Below, one piece after another: positions 52,959 to 61,587 of a DNA stretch of 64,000 nucleotides. Position 1 is the first letter of the stretch, and each line of letters starts with the position of its first letter. Position numbers and translations under genes: made by a program. The stretch comes from Comamonas composti DSM 21721. Lineage in GTDB: Bacteria > Pseudomonadota > Gammaproteobacteria > Burkholderiales > Burkholderiaceae_C. The DNA lies in the NCBI RefSeq assembly GCF_000429845.1, contig NZ_AUCQ01000006.1, forward strand, positions 1 through 64,000, written 5' to 3'. Under the pieces are notes generated by a model. The model had not been told where the DNA came from. It made no database searches and was given only the letters and a program-made list of their open reading frames with translations.

Positions 52959-53052
52959 ATGGATTCTAGCCTGGGCAGGCCCTGGGCTATCATCGCGGCC
53001 CTTTCCTTCCCCACACGCCGACAGCGTTTTTACGCGGCAGCCGCGCAACGAT

Positions 53053-53967
53053 ATGAGCGACTATCTCAAGGCCCTGGCGCTGTCCTCGGCGCTTTCCCTG
53101 GCAAGCGCCCCCACCCAGGCCGCGCCGCCCCAGGGCATACGGCTGGTGGACGCCAGACACAAAGCGATTGCCCTGCCTCGCCCGGCCCAGCGCATCGTCT
53201 CGCTGCAGCCCTCGTTCACCGAAGCCATCTGCGCCCTGGGCGGCTGCCAGGCCCTGGTGGGCGTGGACCGCTATTCCACCTGGCCTATGCAGGCCACCAC
53301 CCTGCCCCAGGTGGGCAGCATCCGGGATCCGGACATAGAACGCATCATCGCCCTCCAGCCCGATGTGGTGCTGGCCCGGCCCAACCACCGCGTGGACGAA
53401 CGCCTGGAACGCCTGGGCATCACCGTGCTGACCCTGAATGCCCAGTCCTATGAGGACATGGAGCGCGAGCTGGAAACCCTGGCCCAGCTGCTGGGCCGCC
53501 CGGGTGACGGCACCAGGCTGTGGCGGCAGACGCGGGAGCGGCTGGAAGCCCTGCGCCGCCAGATGCCGGCGCAGTGGCAGGGGAAAAAAGTCTATTTCGA
53601 GCTGCACAGCGGCATGGCGGCTGCGGGCGAGGCCTCGTTCATAGGGCAGACGCTGCAAAGCCTGGGCCTGGTCAACATCGCCGGTCGCGATCTGCCCATG
53701 TACCCCAAGCTCAGCCCCGAATATGTGGTGCGTGCCAACCCCGATCTCATCATCACCATGGCCGACCTGCCCGTGCCACCCCCCGAGCGCCAGGGCTGGG
53801 GCCGCGTCACGGCCTTGCGCGGCAACCACTATTGCCGCATTCCCAATGCCGAGTTTGATGTGCTGGTGCGCCCCGGCCCCCGCATCGATGAGGCAGCGCG
53901 GCACATCGTGCAGTGTTTACAGCGCATGCCCCTGCCGGCGGGTGGCATGGATGCATCCAAAAGATAG
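53053..53967 (+). CDS. BtuF/FecB-like periplasmic binding protein of a metal-complex ABC importer
   Basis: A 304-residue protein with signal peptide (residues 1-24, APTQA-A) and a class III binding-protein fold: RIVSLQPSFTEAICALGGCQALVGVDRYS, IIALQPDVVLA, YFELHSGMAAAGEASFIGQTL, NPDLIITMADLPV. Such proteins carry ferri-siderophores, haem or cobalamin across the periplasm. It is the only plus-strand gene in the right half and is divergent from S8, sharing its Fur-box region. No ABC permease or ATPase accompanies it. ATG 53053 was chosen by signal peptide; no strong Shine-Dalgarno is visible. Ligand unknown. Confidence 0.85.
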   Translation: MSDYLKALALSSALSLASAPTQAAPPQGIRLVDARHKAIALPRPAQRIVSLQPSFTEAICALGGCQALVGVDRYSTWPMQATTLPQVGSIRDPDIERIIALQPDVVLARPNHRVDERLERLGITVLTLNAQSYEDMERELETLAQLLGRPGDGTRLWRQTRERLEALRRQMPAQWQGKKVYFELHSGMAAAGEASFIGQTLQSLGLVNIAGRDLPMYPKLSPEYVVRANPDLIITMADLPVPPPERQGWGRVTALRGNHYCRIPNAEFDVLVRPGPRIDEAARHIVQCLQRMPLPAGGMDASKR

Positions 53968-53997
53968 CGGCCAGTGCTGGTGGGACAAGTGCTGGAG

Positions 53998-54017
53998 GCT
54001 GATTTGACTCAATCAGC
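53998..54017 (+). terminator. Hairpin after the binding-protein gene
   Basis: GCTGATT-TGACTC-AATCAGC forms a perfect 7-bp stem 31 bp after the stop. It lacks a T run, so it is a weak terminator candidate or an mRNA-stabilising end. Confidence 0.4.
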
Positions 54018-54483
54018 GACCTGCCTCAAATGGAGCTTTACTACGAATCTCGCTGCAGCGCTGGGTCTCACTTCCGAGGCCGGGTCTCGCCCCGGCAGGC
54101 GAGGTACTTTTCTTGCTCGTGCAAGCAAAGTACCCAAAAGAACACGCCCCTGCTACCCATGTCCCTGCGCTTCGCTTCGGGCAAGCTCGGTGCTCCATCC
54201 CAGGGCGGTGCCGCAGAACTCGCGGCGCGGCTATGCCGCTCTGCTCAAACATGCTGCGGCAAGTCAGTCCACGAAACAGCTGTGTCCTGCGGCACAGCTG
54301 TCCGCCCCGGGCTCTGCGCGCCAAGCCATGGGCAGAAGGGGAAAGCAGGAACCGAATACCTGCCCTGCGCGGGCTGCGCTGTAAGCGAACCTTATCTCCA
54401 AGCCATCGACACCTGTCGCTTCGTCACATTCCGACCCACGCAAATCACTTCACAGCAGCATCTCAAGCAATCACCCCCATCCA
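54018..54483. repeat. Intergenic repeat-like element with strong palindrome
   Basis: This 466-bp stretch has no supported gene. A palindrome at 54104-54133 pairs GTACTTT with AAAGTAC and inner TTGC with GCAA, next to TACCCAAAAGAACACGCCCC. I recall similar sequences (a GTAC/AAAGTA-CCAAA core) as dispersed intergenic repeats in several proteobacterial genomes. More inverted repeats follow, for example CAGCTGTG near 54279 with CACAGCTG near 54293. It may be a non-autonomous mobile or structured repeat. Copy number must be tested by a genome search. Confidence 0.5.
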
Positions 54484-55104
54484 TCACCAATCAGGCAACG
54501 CCAACCTCACCGCATCCGGCCAGGCCCGTACCAGGCGCTGTGCGCCTGCAAACGGCGGCTTGGCCGATACCTGCTCGCAATCCACCAGCACCTGGGACAG
54601 GCCTTGGGGGCCGCGCTGCTGCTCCAGCGCCAGCACGTCGGGGCTGCGAAAGTCACTGAGCAGCCACAAGCAGGCGGGCTGGCCCTGCTGCTGTGCACGC
54701 CGGGCCAGCAGCTCCCAGGCCTGGTGCACGGCCTGGGCCAAGGGCGTGCCGCCGCCGCCTGCCAGGGGCTCAATCAGTGCGGCATTCCAGCGCGGTGCGC
54801 GGCCAGGTGCCAGCCGCCATTGCACCTGGCCGGCGCCAAAGCACAGCAAGGCCACGGGCATGCGCTGCAGATAGGCCCAGCGCAGCCACTGCAGCACCAA
54901 GCCTTTGGCACGTGCCAGGGCTCCGCTCGCCAACATGGAGGCCGAGCAGTCCAGCGCAAACACATGCAGGGTTTGGGGCGTGGCCAAGGCCTGGCGCCAG
55001 CGCAGATGCGCGGGCTGCAGGCCTGCCCCGGGGCCTGCCTCCAGCAGGCGGGCACGCAAGGTAGCGGGCCAGTCCAGCAGGGCACCGGCATCGACTTGCA
55101 TCAC
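54484..55104 (-). CDS. VWA-domain protein, ChlD/BchD-like C-terminal half
   Basis: A ~206-residue von Willebrand A domain protein with a MIDAS site: DCSASM (D-x-S-x-S, residues ~52-57), GGGGTPLA supplying the threonine, and LLSDFRSPD. In chelatases the VWA subunit (ChlD/BchD/CobT) links the AAA+ motor to the large subunit. It is the last gene of the cobalt operon, 77 bp after the ChlI-like gene and in another frame. The start is uncertain: GTG 55104 and ATG 55101 are adjacent, and neither has a clear ribosome site. Only the VWA half is present, so the AAA+ half must come from the neighbour. Confidence 0.78.
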   Translation of the reverse strand: MMQVDAGALLDWPATLRARLLEAGPGAGLQPAHLRWRQALATPQTLHVFALDCSASMLASGALARAKGLVLQWLRWAYLQRMPVALLCFGAGQVQWRLAPGRAPRWNAALIEPLAGGGGTPLAQAVHQAWELLARRAQQQGQPACLWLLSDFRSPDVLALEQQRGPQGLSQVLVDCEQVSAKPPFAGAQRLVRAWPDAVRLALPDW

Positions 55105-55181
55105 GCCCGGCCGCGTCTGGCCGGCCAGGGCTGCGCCCTGGGCAGGCGTGTTGGCCCGCCCTCGCCCCCGGCCCGCTGGGC

Positions 55182-56414
55182 TTAGCGCGGCAGGCCGGGG
55201 GCGCGGGCTTTTTTTGCGGCCAAGGCCTCCATGGCGGCCTGGGCCAGGGCATCACCCAGCGGCGGCGCGCAGGCGGCTGTAGCTTGCGGCTGAGGCTGGC
55301 CCCAGCCCGCTGGTGGCTGCGCCATGGCCTGGGGGGCCATGGCGGTTTGAGGTTGCTGCGCTGGCGGCTCCGTGCCCGGGGCAGCGCTGTGCGCGGGTGC
55401 TGTGGGAGCCGGTGCGGCGGATGGCGCAGGCCCTGCGCCCTGCGATTGCGGGGCTTGCCCGGCCTGCGCATCGGCAGATCGCGGCGGTGTCGCCTGCGAT
55501 GGTTGCTGTGACTGATTCTGCGACGGGGCCAATGCCGGCTGCTGCGGCTCGGCGCCACGGTGGGCCAGCACCAGGGGAGCGACCCGGGACACATGCTCTG
55601 CCTCTATGGCCGGGCTTTGCTCCCAGGCCGCCAGGGCCCGGGCCGCACGCAGCATCACCAGGTCGGCACGCAGGCCGTCCACCTGGGCCGCAATGCATTG
55701 CTGGGCCACAGCCTCGTGGATGGCATCGCTCCAGGGCAGTTCGTCAGGGTTGGTGCAGCGTGCACGCGCCACGCGCAAACGCTCTGCCAGCGCGGCCTGC
55801 TGGGGCGCATGCTCCCGCGCAAAGCCTGCAGGGTCCAGCTCAAAGCGCAGCCTGGACTTGACGATGGCGCTGCGCAGCTGCACGTCCTGGGCATTGGCCA
55901 GCTGCACGCACAGGCCCAGGCGGTCCAGCAGCTGTGGGCGCAGCAAGCCCTCCTCGGGGTTCATGGTGCCTATCAGCACAAAGCGCGCCGCATGGCTGTG
56001 GGAGATGCCGTCGCGCTCCACGCGGTTCACGCCCGAGGCGGCCACATCCAGCAGCACATCGACGATGGCATCGGGCAGCAGATTGATCTCGTCCACATAG
56101 AGCACACCGCCATGGGCCTTGGCCACCACCCCGGGGGCGAATACCAGCTCGTTGCCTGCCAGGGCCTTGCCCAGGTCCAGACTGCCCAGCACATGCTCCA
56201 CCGAGGCCCCCAGCGGCAGCGTGGCAAAAGGTGCCGGCGCCAGCAGCTCGGCCAGGGCCCGCGCCGCGGTGGACTTGGCCGTGCCGCGCGGGCCCTGGAT
56301 CAGCACACCGCCCAGAGCAGGTTCGATGGCGGCCAGCAGCAGGGCCTGGACCAGTTGGGCCTGCCCCTGAATGGCCGCCAATGGAAACACTGGCGGTAAT
56401 GTGGAGACCGTCAT
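55182..56414 (-). CDS. AAA+ chelatase motor (ChlI/BchI-like) with Pro/Ala/Gln-rich tail
   Basis: A 410-residue protein. Residues ~1-290 are a ChlI-type AAA+ ATPase: Walker A GPRGTAKST, GSLDLGKAL, Walker B HGGVLYVDEINLLPD, the insert GVNRVERDGISHSHAARFVLIGTMNPEEG and arginine motif LLDRLGLCVQLA. Residues ~290-395 form a low-complexity Pro/Ala/Gln linker, as between the AAA+ and VWA parts of ChlD. It may combine ChlI with the ChlD N-terminal role, driving cobalt insertion by CobN. ATG overlaps the cobN stop (ATGA). CobS/CobT are absent. Confidence 0.85.
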   Translation of the reverse strand: MTVSTLPPVFPLAAIQGQAQLVQALLLAAIEPALGGVLIQGPRGTAKSTAARALAELLAPAPFATLPLGASVEHVLGSLDLGKALAGNELVFAPGVVAKAHGGVLYVDEINLLPDAIVDVLLDVAASGVNRVERDGISHSHAARFVLIGTMNPEEGLLRPQLLDRLGLCVQLANAQDVQLRSAIVKSRLRFELDPAGFAREHAPQQAALAERLRVARARCTNPDELPWSDAIHEAVAQQCIAAQVDGLRADLVMLRAARALAAWEQSPAIEAEHVSRVAPLVLAHRGAEPQQPALAPSQNQSQQPSQATPPRSADAQAGQAPQSQGAGPAPSAAPAPTAPAHSAAPGTEPPAQQPQTAMAPQAMAQPPAGWGQPQPQATAACAPPLGDALAQAAMEALAAKKARAPGLPR

Positions 56415-59400
56415 TGCGATGCCCGTCCTTCCATGAATTCTTCCTGCTCCAGCATGCGCGCCAGCAGTGTCTGGTGCATGTCCTCGGGCTGCGCCCACAT
56501 GCCACGGTCTATGGCCTCGAGCAGGCGATGCACGATATCGCTCAAGGCCTGGGGATTGTGCGCGCGCAAAAAGCTGCGCACGGCCTCGTCTTCCACATAG
56601 GCCTGGGCCACCATCTGGTAGTGGCGGTCGGAGACCAGGGCCGTGGTGGCGTCAAAGCCAAACAGATAGTCCACCGTGGCGGCCATTTCGAATGCGCCCT
56701 TGTAGCCGTGGCGCATGGCGCCGGCAATCCATTTGGGATTGGTCACACGGGCGCGCACCACGCGGCCGATTTCCTCGGCCAGCGAGCGGATCTTGGCCGA
56801 TTGCGGATTGCCATGGTCGCCGTGGTAAATGGCTGGTTCACTGCCACCCAGATGGCGCACAGCGGCCACCATGCCGCCCTGGTGCTGGTAGTACTCGCTG
56901 GAATCGAGTAAATCGTGCTCGCGGCTGTCCTGGTTTTGCAGCACCACGTCCAGGGCCTGCAAGCGTGTCTCCAGCGCCTGGCGTGCGGGCAGGCCGTCGG
57001 CCTGCTGGCCATAAGCATAGGCACCCCAATGCAGATAGTGGCGGGCAAAGTCGCCGGCATCGGTCCACTGCCCGGTGCGCAGCATCTCGTGCATGCTGGC
57101 GCCATAGCTGCCTGCGGGCGCGCCAAAAACGCGCCACAGGGCCTGCTCATGGGCCAGGGCTGCGTCCATGCCCTGGGCCGTCCAGGCTGCGGCATCGCGC
57201 TGCACGCGGGCGCGCAGCGGGTTGTCTTCCGCGTCTTCCTCCTGCGCGGCCACGGCGCGCACAGCGGCGTCGAACATCTGCACCACATTCGGAAAAGCAT
57301 CGCGGAAAAAGCCGCTGATGCGCAGCGTCACATCCACACGCGGGCGCTGCAGGCCCACACGGGGAATGACCTCAAAGTCCAGCACGCGCTGGCTGCCTGG
57401 CGCCCATTTGGGCCGCACACCAATCAGTGCAAAGGCCTGGGCGATATCGTCGCCGCCGGTGCGCATGGTCGCCGTGCCCCAGACCGAGATGCCTATGGCC
57501 TGCGGGTACTCGCCATGCTCCTGCAGATAGCGCTCTATCAGCCGCTGCGCCGACTGCTGACCCAGGGCCCAGGCCGTTTGCGTAGGAATGGCGCGCGTAT
57601 CCACGGTGTAGAAATTACGCCCCGTGGGCAGGGTGTCGCAGCGCCCGCGTGAGGGCGAGCCGCTGGGCCCTGGCGGCACAAAGCGGCCCTGCAGCGCACG
57701 CGAGAACTGGCGCAGCTCTTCGCTGCCGCAGGCATCCAGGGCCGGCGCTACCTCGCGCCCCAGGCGCTCCAGCACGGCCTGGGTGTGGGGCCAGTCCTGG
57801 GCGATTTGTGGATCATCGAGCAGTTGCAGGGCCAGCAGTTCCAGGCGCTCGCGCGTATCGCCGCCATGGCGCCAGGGGCCGGCATCCAGGGCCGCCAACA
57901 TCACCGGGCGCGGGCCGGTCCAGACAGCGGCCGCATCCATGTCCAGCGGATTCCAGTCGCCGCCAGCTGCATCGGGCAGCAGATCTGCAGCCATCGCCTG
58001 CAGCAGGCCTTGGACGCTGTCGCCCTTGCCTGCGCTGGGGTAGCGGGCCAGGGACAGCAGTGTGGAGGTGCGCAGTTGGCCCTCGGGCGAACGGCCAAAG
58101 ATATGCAGACCATCGCGGATCTGGGTTTCCTTCAGCTCGCACAGATAGGAGTCGATGCGCTCCAGCAGTTGCGCGTCCGCATCGACCTTTTCCTCGGCGC
58201 TTGGGCCGTCGCTCTGTGCCTCCGCTTTCGTCTCCAGCCCCAGCTCGCGCAGCAGGTCCTGCTCGCGGGCAACATCCAGAATCTGGCGGCGCAGCATGGT
58301 GGCGCGGCGCTGGTCCACCAGCAGGGCCTCGTAGTACTCGTCCACCAGCCGCTCCAGCTCCTGCATGGGGCCATGGTTTTCGGCGCGCGTGAGCGGCGGC
58401 ATCAGGTGGTCGATGATCACAGCCTGGCTGCGGCGCTTGGCCTGGGCACCCTCGCCGGGGTCGTTGACGATAAAGGGATAGACATGGGGCAGCGGCCCCA
58501 GAATGGCATCGGGCCAGCACTGGCTGGACAGGGCCAGGCTCTTGCCCGGCAGCCATTCCAGATTGCCGTGCTTGCCCACATGGACCATGGCGTCCACACC
58601 AAAGCTGTCGCGCAGCCAGAAGTAGAACGCCAGATAGTTATGGGGTGGCACCAGCTCGGCATCGTGGTAGCTGGCGTAGTCGTTCTTACCATCCAGCGCG
58701 CGCGCGGGCTGTATACCCACAAACACATGGCCCAGCTGCAGGCCGGCCACCATGAACCAGCCCTGGCGCAGCATGGGGTCTTGCTCGGGCGCACCCCATT
58801 GGGCTTCCAGCGCCGCGCGCATGGCCTCGGGCAGCTGCTGCAGGCGCTGGCGGTAGGCATCGAGGGAATAGCCCTGCTGGGCCGGGCGCAGCACCCATTG
58901 TTGGGGGTCGTTGGCAATGCCTTGCTGCAGCTGCTCCATCAGCGCCAGACCGCTGGCGGGGCGGGCTTCGGCATCGCCCAGGTTCCAGCCGTCGCGCTCC
59001 AGTTGGGCCAGCAGTTCCATCACGGATGCGGGCGTGTCCAGACCCACGCCGCTGCCCATGCGGGCTTCGCTGCCGGGGTAGTTGGCCAACACCAGGGCCA
59101 CGCGTTTTTCAGCCGCGGGCTTGCTGCGCAGCAAACACCAGCGCCGGGCCAGCTCGGCAATCCATTGCACGCGGTCGGGCTCGGCCTGGTAGGCCACGAC
59201 ATCGGTTTGCGTCAGCTCGCAGCGGTGCACCAGACCTTTGAAGCTCATGGCCCGGGTCATGATGCGGCCGTCCATTTCGGGCAGCACCACCTGCATGGCG
59301 ATATCACGCGGGCGCAGGCCCTGGGTGTCGGCGATCCAGTCCTCGCGGTTGCTGCCGCTGGCAATCACCTGCAGCACGGGAATATCACCGGCCAGGGTGT

Positions 59401-60313
59401 CGATCTCGCCCCCTGCCACACCTTCTGCCACACCTGCCCGGGCATGCTCGCCCAGGGCCGCAAACGCCGTGGTGTTGAGGATGAGCTGCACCTGGTGGGC
59501 CGTGCACAGCGTGCGCAGCGTCTGCAGGCACAGCGCGTCCTTGAGCGACTCCAGCGCCAGCGGCAGCGGGTTCAAGCCCTGCTCCAGCAAGGCCTGGGCC
59601 ATGGCATCAAAGGCCTCGGTGTTGGCGGCCAGCAGATGCGAGCGATAGAAGACCAGCATCACCACCGGCGCGCCCGGCGTCCAGCGGGCCTGCAAATCGT
59701 CCAGGCCCGGAAGGTGCGTGGCGCCGCCTTGTACCCCGCCTTGCACCCAATCCAGCGGCACATGCACGGCCACCGGCGGCAGCAGGCGCACGGGTGCGCC
59801 CTGCTCCGCCCGGCCCAGGCCCCAGGCCGCGGCCATGCGCAAAAATTCGCGCGCATTGCCCAGGCCACCCGCGCGCAGGTATTGCCACAGCGCCCGGCTG
59901 TGCTCGGGCGCCAGCGTGCCCCTGGCCAGCAGCTCCGCATCTTCCTGGCTGTCGCCCGAGAACAGCGCCAGCTTCTGGCCTTTTTGCAGGGCCAGCTTGC
60001 GCAGCTGCTCTATGCCATAGGGCCAGGCCGACTCGGCGCCCAGGTGGTCGACGATGACGGTCTTGGCATGCTGCAACACCTCATCGATGTACAAATCCAG
60101 CGAGGCGTTCTGGCGCAGATGCAACAGATTGGCCAGGCGCAGCGAAGGAGCGTCAGGTTCGGCCTGCTGCCAGATCCGGTAGGCATCGGCCAGCAGGGAC
60201 AGCGTGGTGTCGGCCGAACTCAGCACCACAATCTCTGCCGGGGTTTGATCGAGGCGGGTGATGATGCTGTCGTCTTCGACAAAGCCACCGGGGCGGGTGC
60301 TGAGCAGGTGCAT
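56411..60313 (-). CDS. cobN: Cobaltochelatase large subunit
   Basis: Inserts Co(II) into hydrogenobyrinic acid a,c-diamide in aerobic-type cobalamin synthesis. The 1300-residue protein has the normal CobN length and starts MHLLSTRPGGFVEDDS. It contains the CobN/BchH landmarks HVGKHGNLEWLPGKS, LGPLPHVYPFIVNDPGEGAQAKRRSQA (in two parts), LMPPLTRAENHG, GRNFYTVDTRAIPT, GISVWGTATMRTGGDDI and YGASMHEML. The ChlI-like and VWA genes follow, so the enzyme probably works as a CobN + ChlI/ChlD-type complex. BchH-type magnesium chelatase is unlikely because the CobW and corrin-related genes are adjacent. Confidence 0.92.
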   Translation of the reverse strand: MHLLSTRPGGFVEDDSIITRLDQTPAEIVVLSSADTTLSLLADAYRIWQQAEPDAPSLRLANLLHLRQNASLDLYIDEVLQHAKTVIVDHLGAESAWPYGIEQLRKLALQKGQKLALFSGDSQEDAELLARGTLAPEHSRALWQYLRAGGLGNAREFLRMAAAWGLGRAEQGAPVRLLPPVAVHVPLDWVQGGVQGGATHLPGLDDLQARWTPGAPVVMLVFYRSHLLAANTEAFDAMAQALLEQGLNPLPLALESLKDALCLQTLRTLCTAHQVQLILNTTAFAALGEHARAGVAEGVAGGEIDTLAGDIPVLQVIASGSNREDWIADTQGLRPRDIAMQVVLPEMDGRIMTRAMSFKGLVHRCELTQTDVVAYQAEPDRVQWIAELARRWCLLRSKPAAEKRVALVLANYPGSEARMGSGVGLDTPASVMELLAQLERDGWNLGDAEARPASGLALMEQLQQGIANDPQQWVLRPAQQGYSLDAYRQRLQQLPEAMRAALEAQWGAPEQDPMLRQGWFMVAGLQLGHVFVGIQPARALDGKNDYASYHDAELVPPHNYLAFYFWLRDSFGVDAMVHVGKHGNLEWLPGKSLALSSQCWPDAILGPLPHVYPFIVNDPGEGAQAKRRSQAVIIDHLMPPLTRAENHGPMQELERLVDEYYEALLVDQRRATMLRRQILDVAREQDLLRELGLETKAEAQSDGPSAEEKVDADAQLLERIDSYLCELKETQIRDGLHIFGRSPEGQLRTSTLLSLARYPSAGKGDSVQGLLQAMAADLLPDAAGGDWNPLDMDAAAVWTGPRPVMLAALDAGPWRHGGDTRERLELLALQLLDDPQIAQDWPHTQAVLERLGREVAPALDACGSEELRQFSRALQGRFVPPGPSGSPSRGRCDTLPTGRNFYTVDTRAIPTQTAWALGQQSAQRLIERYLQEHGEYPQAIGISVWGTATMRTGGDDIAQAFALIGVRPKWAPGSQRVLDFEVIPRVGLQRPRVDVTLRISGFFRDAFPNVVQMFDAAVRAVAAQEEDAEDNPLRARVQRDAAAWTAQGMDAALAHEQALWRVFGAPAGSYGASMHEMLRTGQWTDAGDFARHYLHWGAYAYGQQADGLPARQALETRLQALDVVLQNQDSREHDLLDSSEYYQHQGGMVAAVRHLGGSEPAIYHGDHGNPQSAKIRSLAEEIGRVVRARVTNPKWIAGAMRHGYKGAFEMAATVDYLFGFDATTALVSDRHYQMVAQAYVEDEAVRSFLRAHNPQALSDIVHRLLEAIDRGMWAQPEDMHQTLLARMLEQEEFMEGRASQ

Positions 60314-60537
60314 GCTTCAATAATAAGAGCTGATTACGCTGAATGGATAAGGGCTAGAGGGCGATTTTCCTTGTGAGAGTGTGTGCATGGGCCGTGCCCA
60401 CCCTCACCCCTGCCCTCTCCCGCCCAGGCGGGAGAGGGAGTAAAAAACCTTCTCCCGCTTGAGGCGGTGGAGCCAGCCCACACTGTCTTGCCCCCTCTCC
60501 CGCTTGCGGGAAAGGGTTGGGGTGAGGCCCTGGGCAA
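60314..60537. repeat. Repeat cluster between cobW and cobN
   Basis: Three repeat-like elements fill the gap. At ~60318-60368 lies AATAATAAGAGCTG...GGATAAGGGCTAGAGG, which resembles a Comamonadaceae dispersed repeat I recall. At ~60400-60442 a REP-like palindrome has CTCTCCCGCC-CA-GGCGGGAGAG. At ~60491-60528 a second REP-like unit (CTCTCCCGC-TT-GCGGGAAAG, then GGTTGGGGTGAGG) lies in opposite orientation, making a BIME-like pair. Related sequence occurs at 42.62 kb. Such hairpins may terminate or process the transcript between cobW and cobN. Confidence 0.65.
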
Positions 60538-61584
60538 TCAAGCCAGCGCTGTATGCAACTCCTGCTGCAGCACCTCGGCATTCAAGCCCTTGCCGATAAA
60601 CACCAGCCGCGTTGCGGCCTTCTCATCCTCGCGCCAGGCGCGGTCGAAGTAGGCGTCAAAGCGGCGGCCCACGCCCTGCACCAGCAGGCGCATCTTCTTG
60701 CCCGGCAGGGCCACAAAGCCTTTGACGCGCAGCACCGCGTGCTTTTGCACAATGGCTTGCAGCGCCTGCATCAAACGGTCGCGGTCCACGGCGCCCAGGT
60801 CGATGAAGAGCGAATCAAACTCATCGTGGTCATGGTCTTCATCGTGGTCGTGGTTGGAGTGACGCGCATCGATGTGCTGCTCGGCCGCGCGCTGCTGGCC
60901 CAGCAGCACCGACAGCGGCACGCTGCCCTGCACGGCTTCGATCATCTTGACTTCGGCCGGCACCTCTTCGGCCACCATGGCGCGCACCTGGGCCAGTTGC
61001 TCGGGTGTGACCAGGTCGGCCTTGGACAGTACCACCAGGTCGGCGGCCGAGAGCTGGTCTTCGAACAGCTCGTGCAGGCTGGCGTCGTGGTCCAGGTTCG
61101 GGTCGTCCTTGCGCTGGGCGTCCACGGCCTGGGGGTCATGGGCAAACTGGCCGGCCGCAGCGGCGGGCGTATCGACCACGGTGACCACGGAATCCACGGT
61201 GAACACGCTGGCAATCTCAGGCCACTGGAAGGCCTGGACCAGGGGCTTGGGCAGAGCCAGACCGCTGGTTTCGATCAACAGCACATCGATGTCATTGCGG
61301 CGCTCGGCCAGGGCCTTCATCACCGGGAAGAACTCTTCCTGCACCGTGCAGCACATGCAGCCATTGGCCAGCTCGTAGATCTGGCCGGGCTCGGCGCCCT
61401 CTTCGGCGCAGCCTATGGCGCAGGTCTTGAGGATTTCGCCATCAATGCCCAGCTCGCCAAACTCGTTGACGATGACGGCCACGCGCAGCCCCTGGGCCTG
61501 CTCCAGGATGTGGCGCATCAGCGTGGTCTTGCCGCTGCCGAGAAAGCCGGTGACGATGGTGGCGGGGATTTTGGTGGTTTGCAT
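60538..61584 (-). CDS. cobW: CobW-type GTP-dependent metal chaperone
   Basis: A 348-residue G3E GTPase that likely delivers cobalt to the CobN chelatase. It has Walker A GFLGSGKTT (residues ~13-21), the metal-binding NGCMCC motif, the Walker B region LLIETSGLALPKP, SKAD in the guanine-specificity position (usually NKAD), and a His/Asp-rich loop HDHDEDHDHDE (~245-255) before the C-terminal CobW_C domain. ATG follows AGGAG. It sits between the CbiX/ferredoxin fusion and cobN, with a repeat-rich gap on the cobN side. Confidence 0.9.
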   Translation of the reverse strand: MQTTKIPATIVTGFLGSGKTTLMRHILEQAQGLRVAVIVNEFGELGIDGEILKTCAIGCAEEGAEPGQIYELANGCMCCTVQEEFFPVMKALAERRNDIDVLLIETSGLALPKPLVQAFQWPEIASVFTVDSVVTVVDTPAAAAGQFAHDPQAVDAQRKDDPNLDHDASLHELFEDQLSAADLVVLSKADLVTPEQLAQVRAMVAEEVPAEVKMIEAVQGSVPLSVLLGQQRAAEQHIDARHSNHDHDEDHDHDEFDSLFIDLGAVDRDRLMQALQAIVQKHAVLRVKGFVALPGKKMRLLVQGVGRRFDAYFDRAWREDEKAATRLVFIGKGLNAEVLQQELHTALA

Positions 61585-61587
61585 GGG

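Noticed and set aside
55105-55184. Programmed frameshift joining the ChlI-like ATPase to the VWA domain
   Set aside because: No slippery heptamer or obvious pseudoknot was seen near the ATPase stop, and the VWA frame has its own start candidates. A sequencing check would still be useful.
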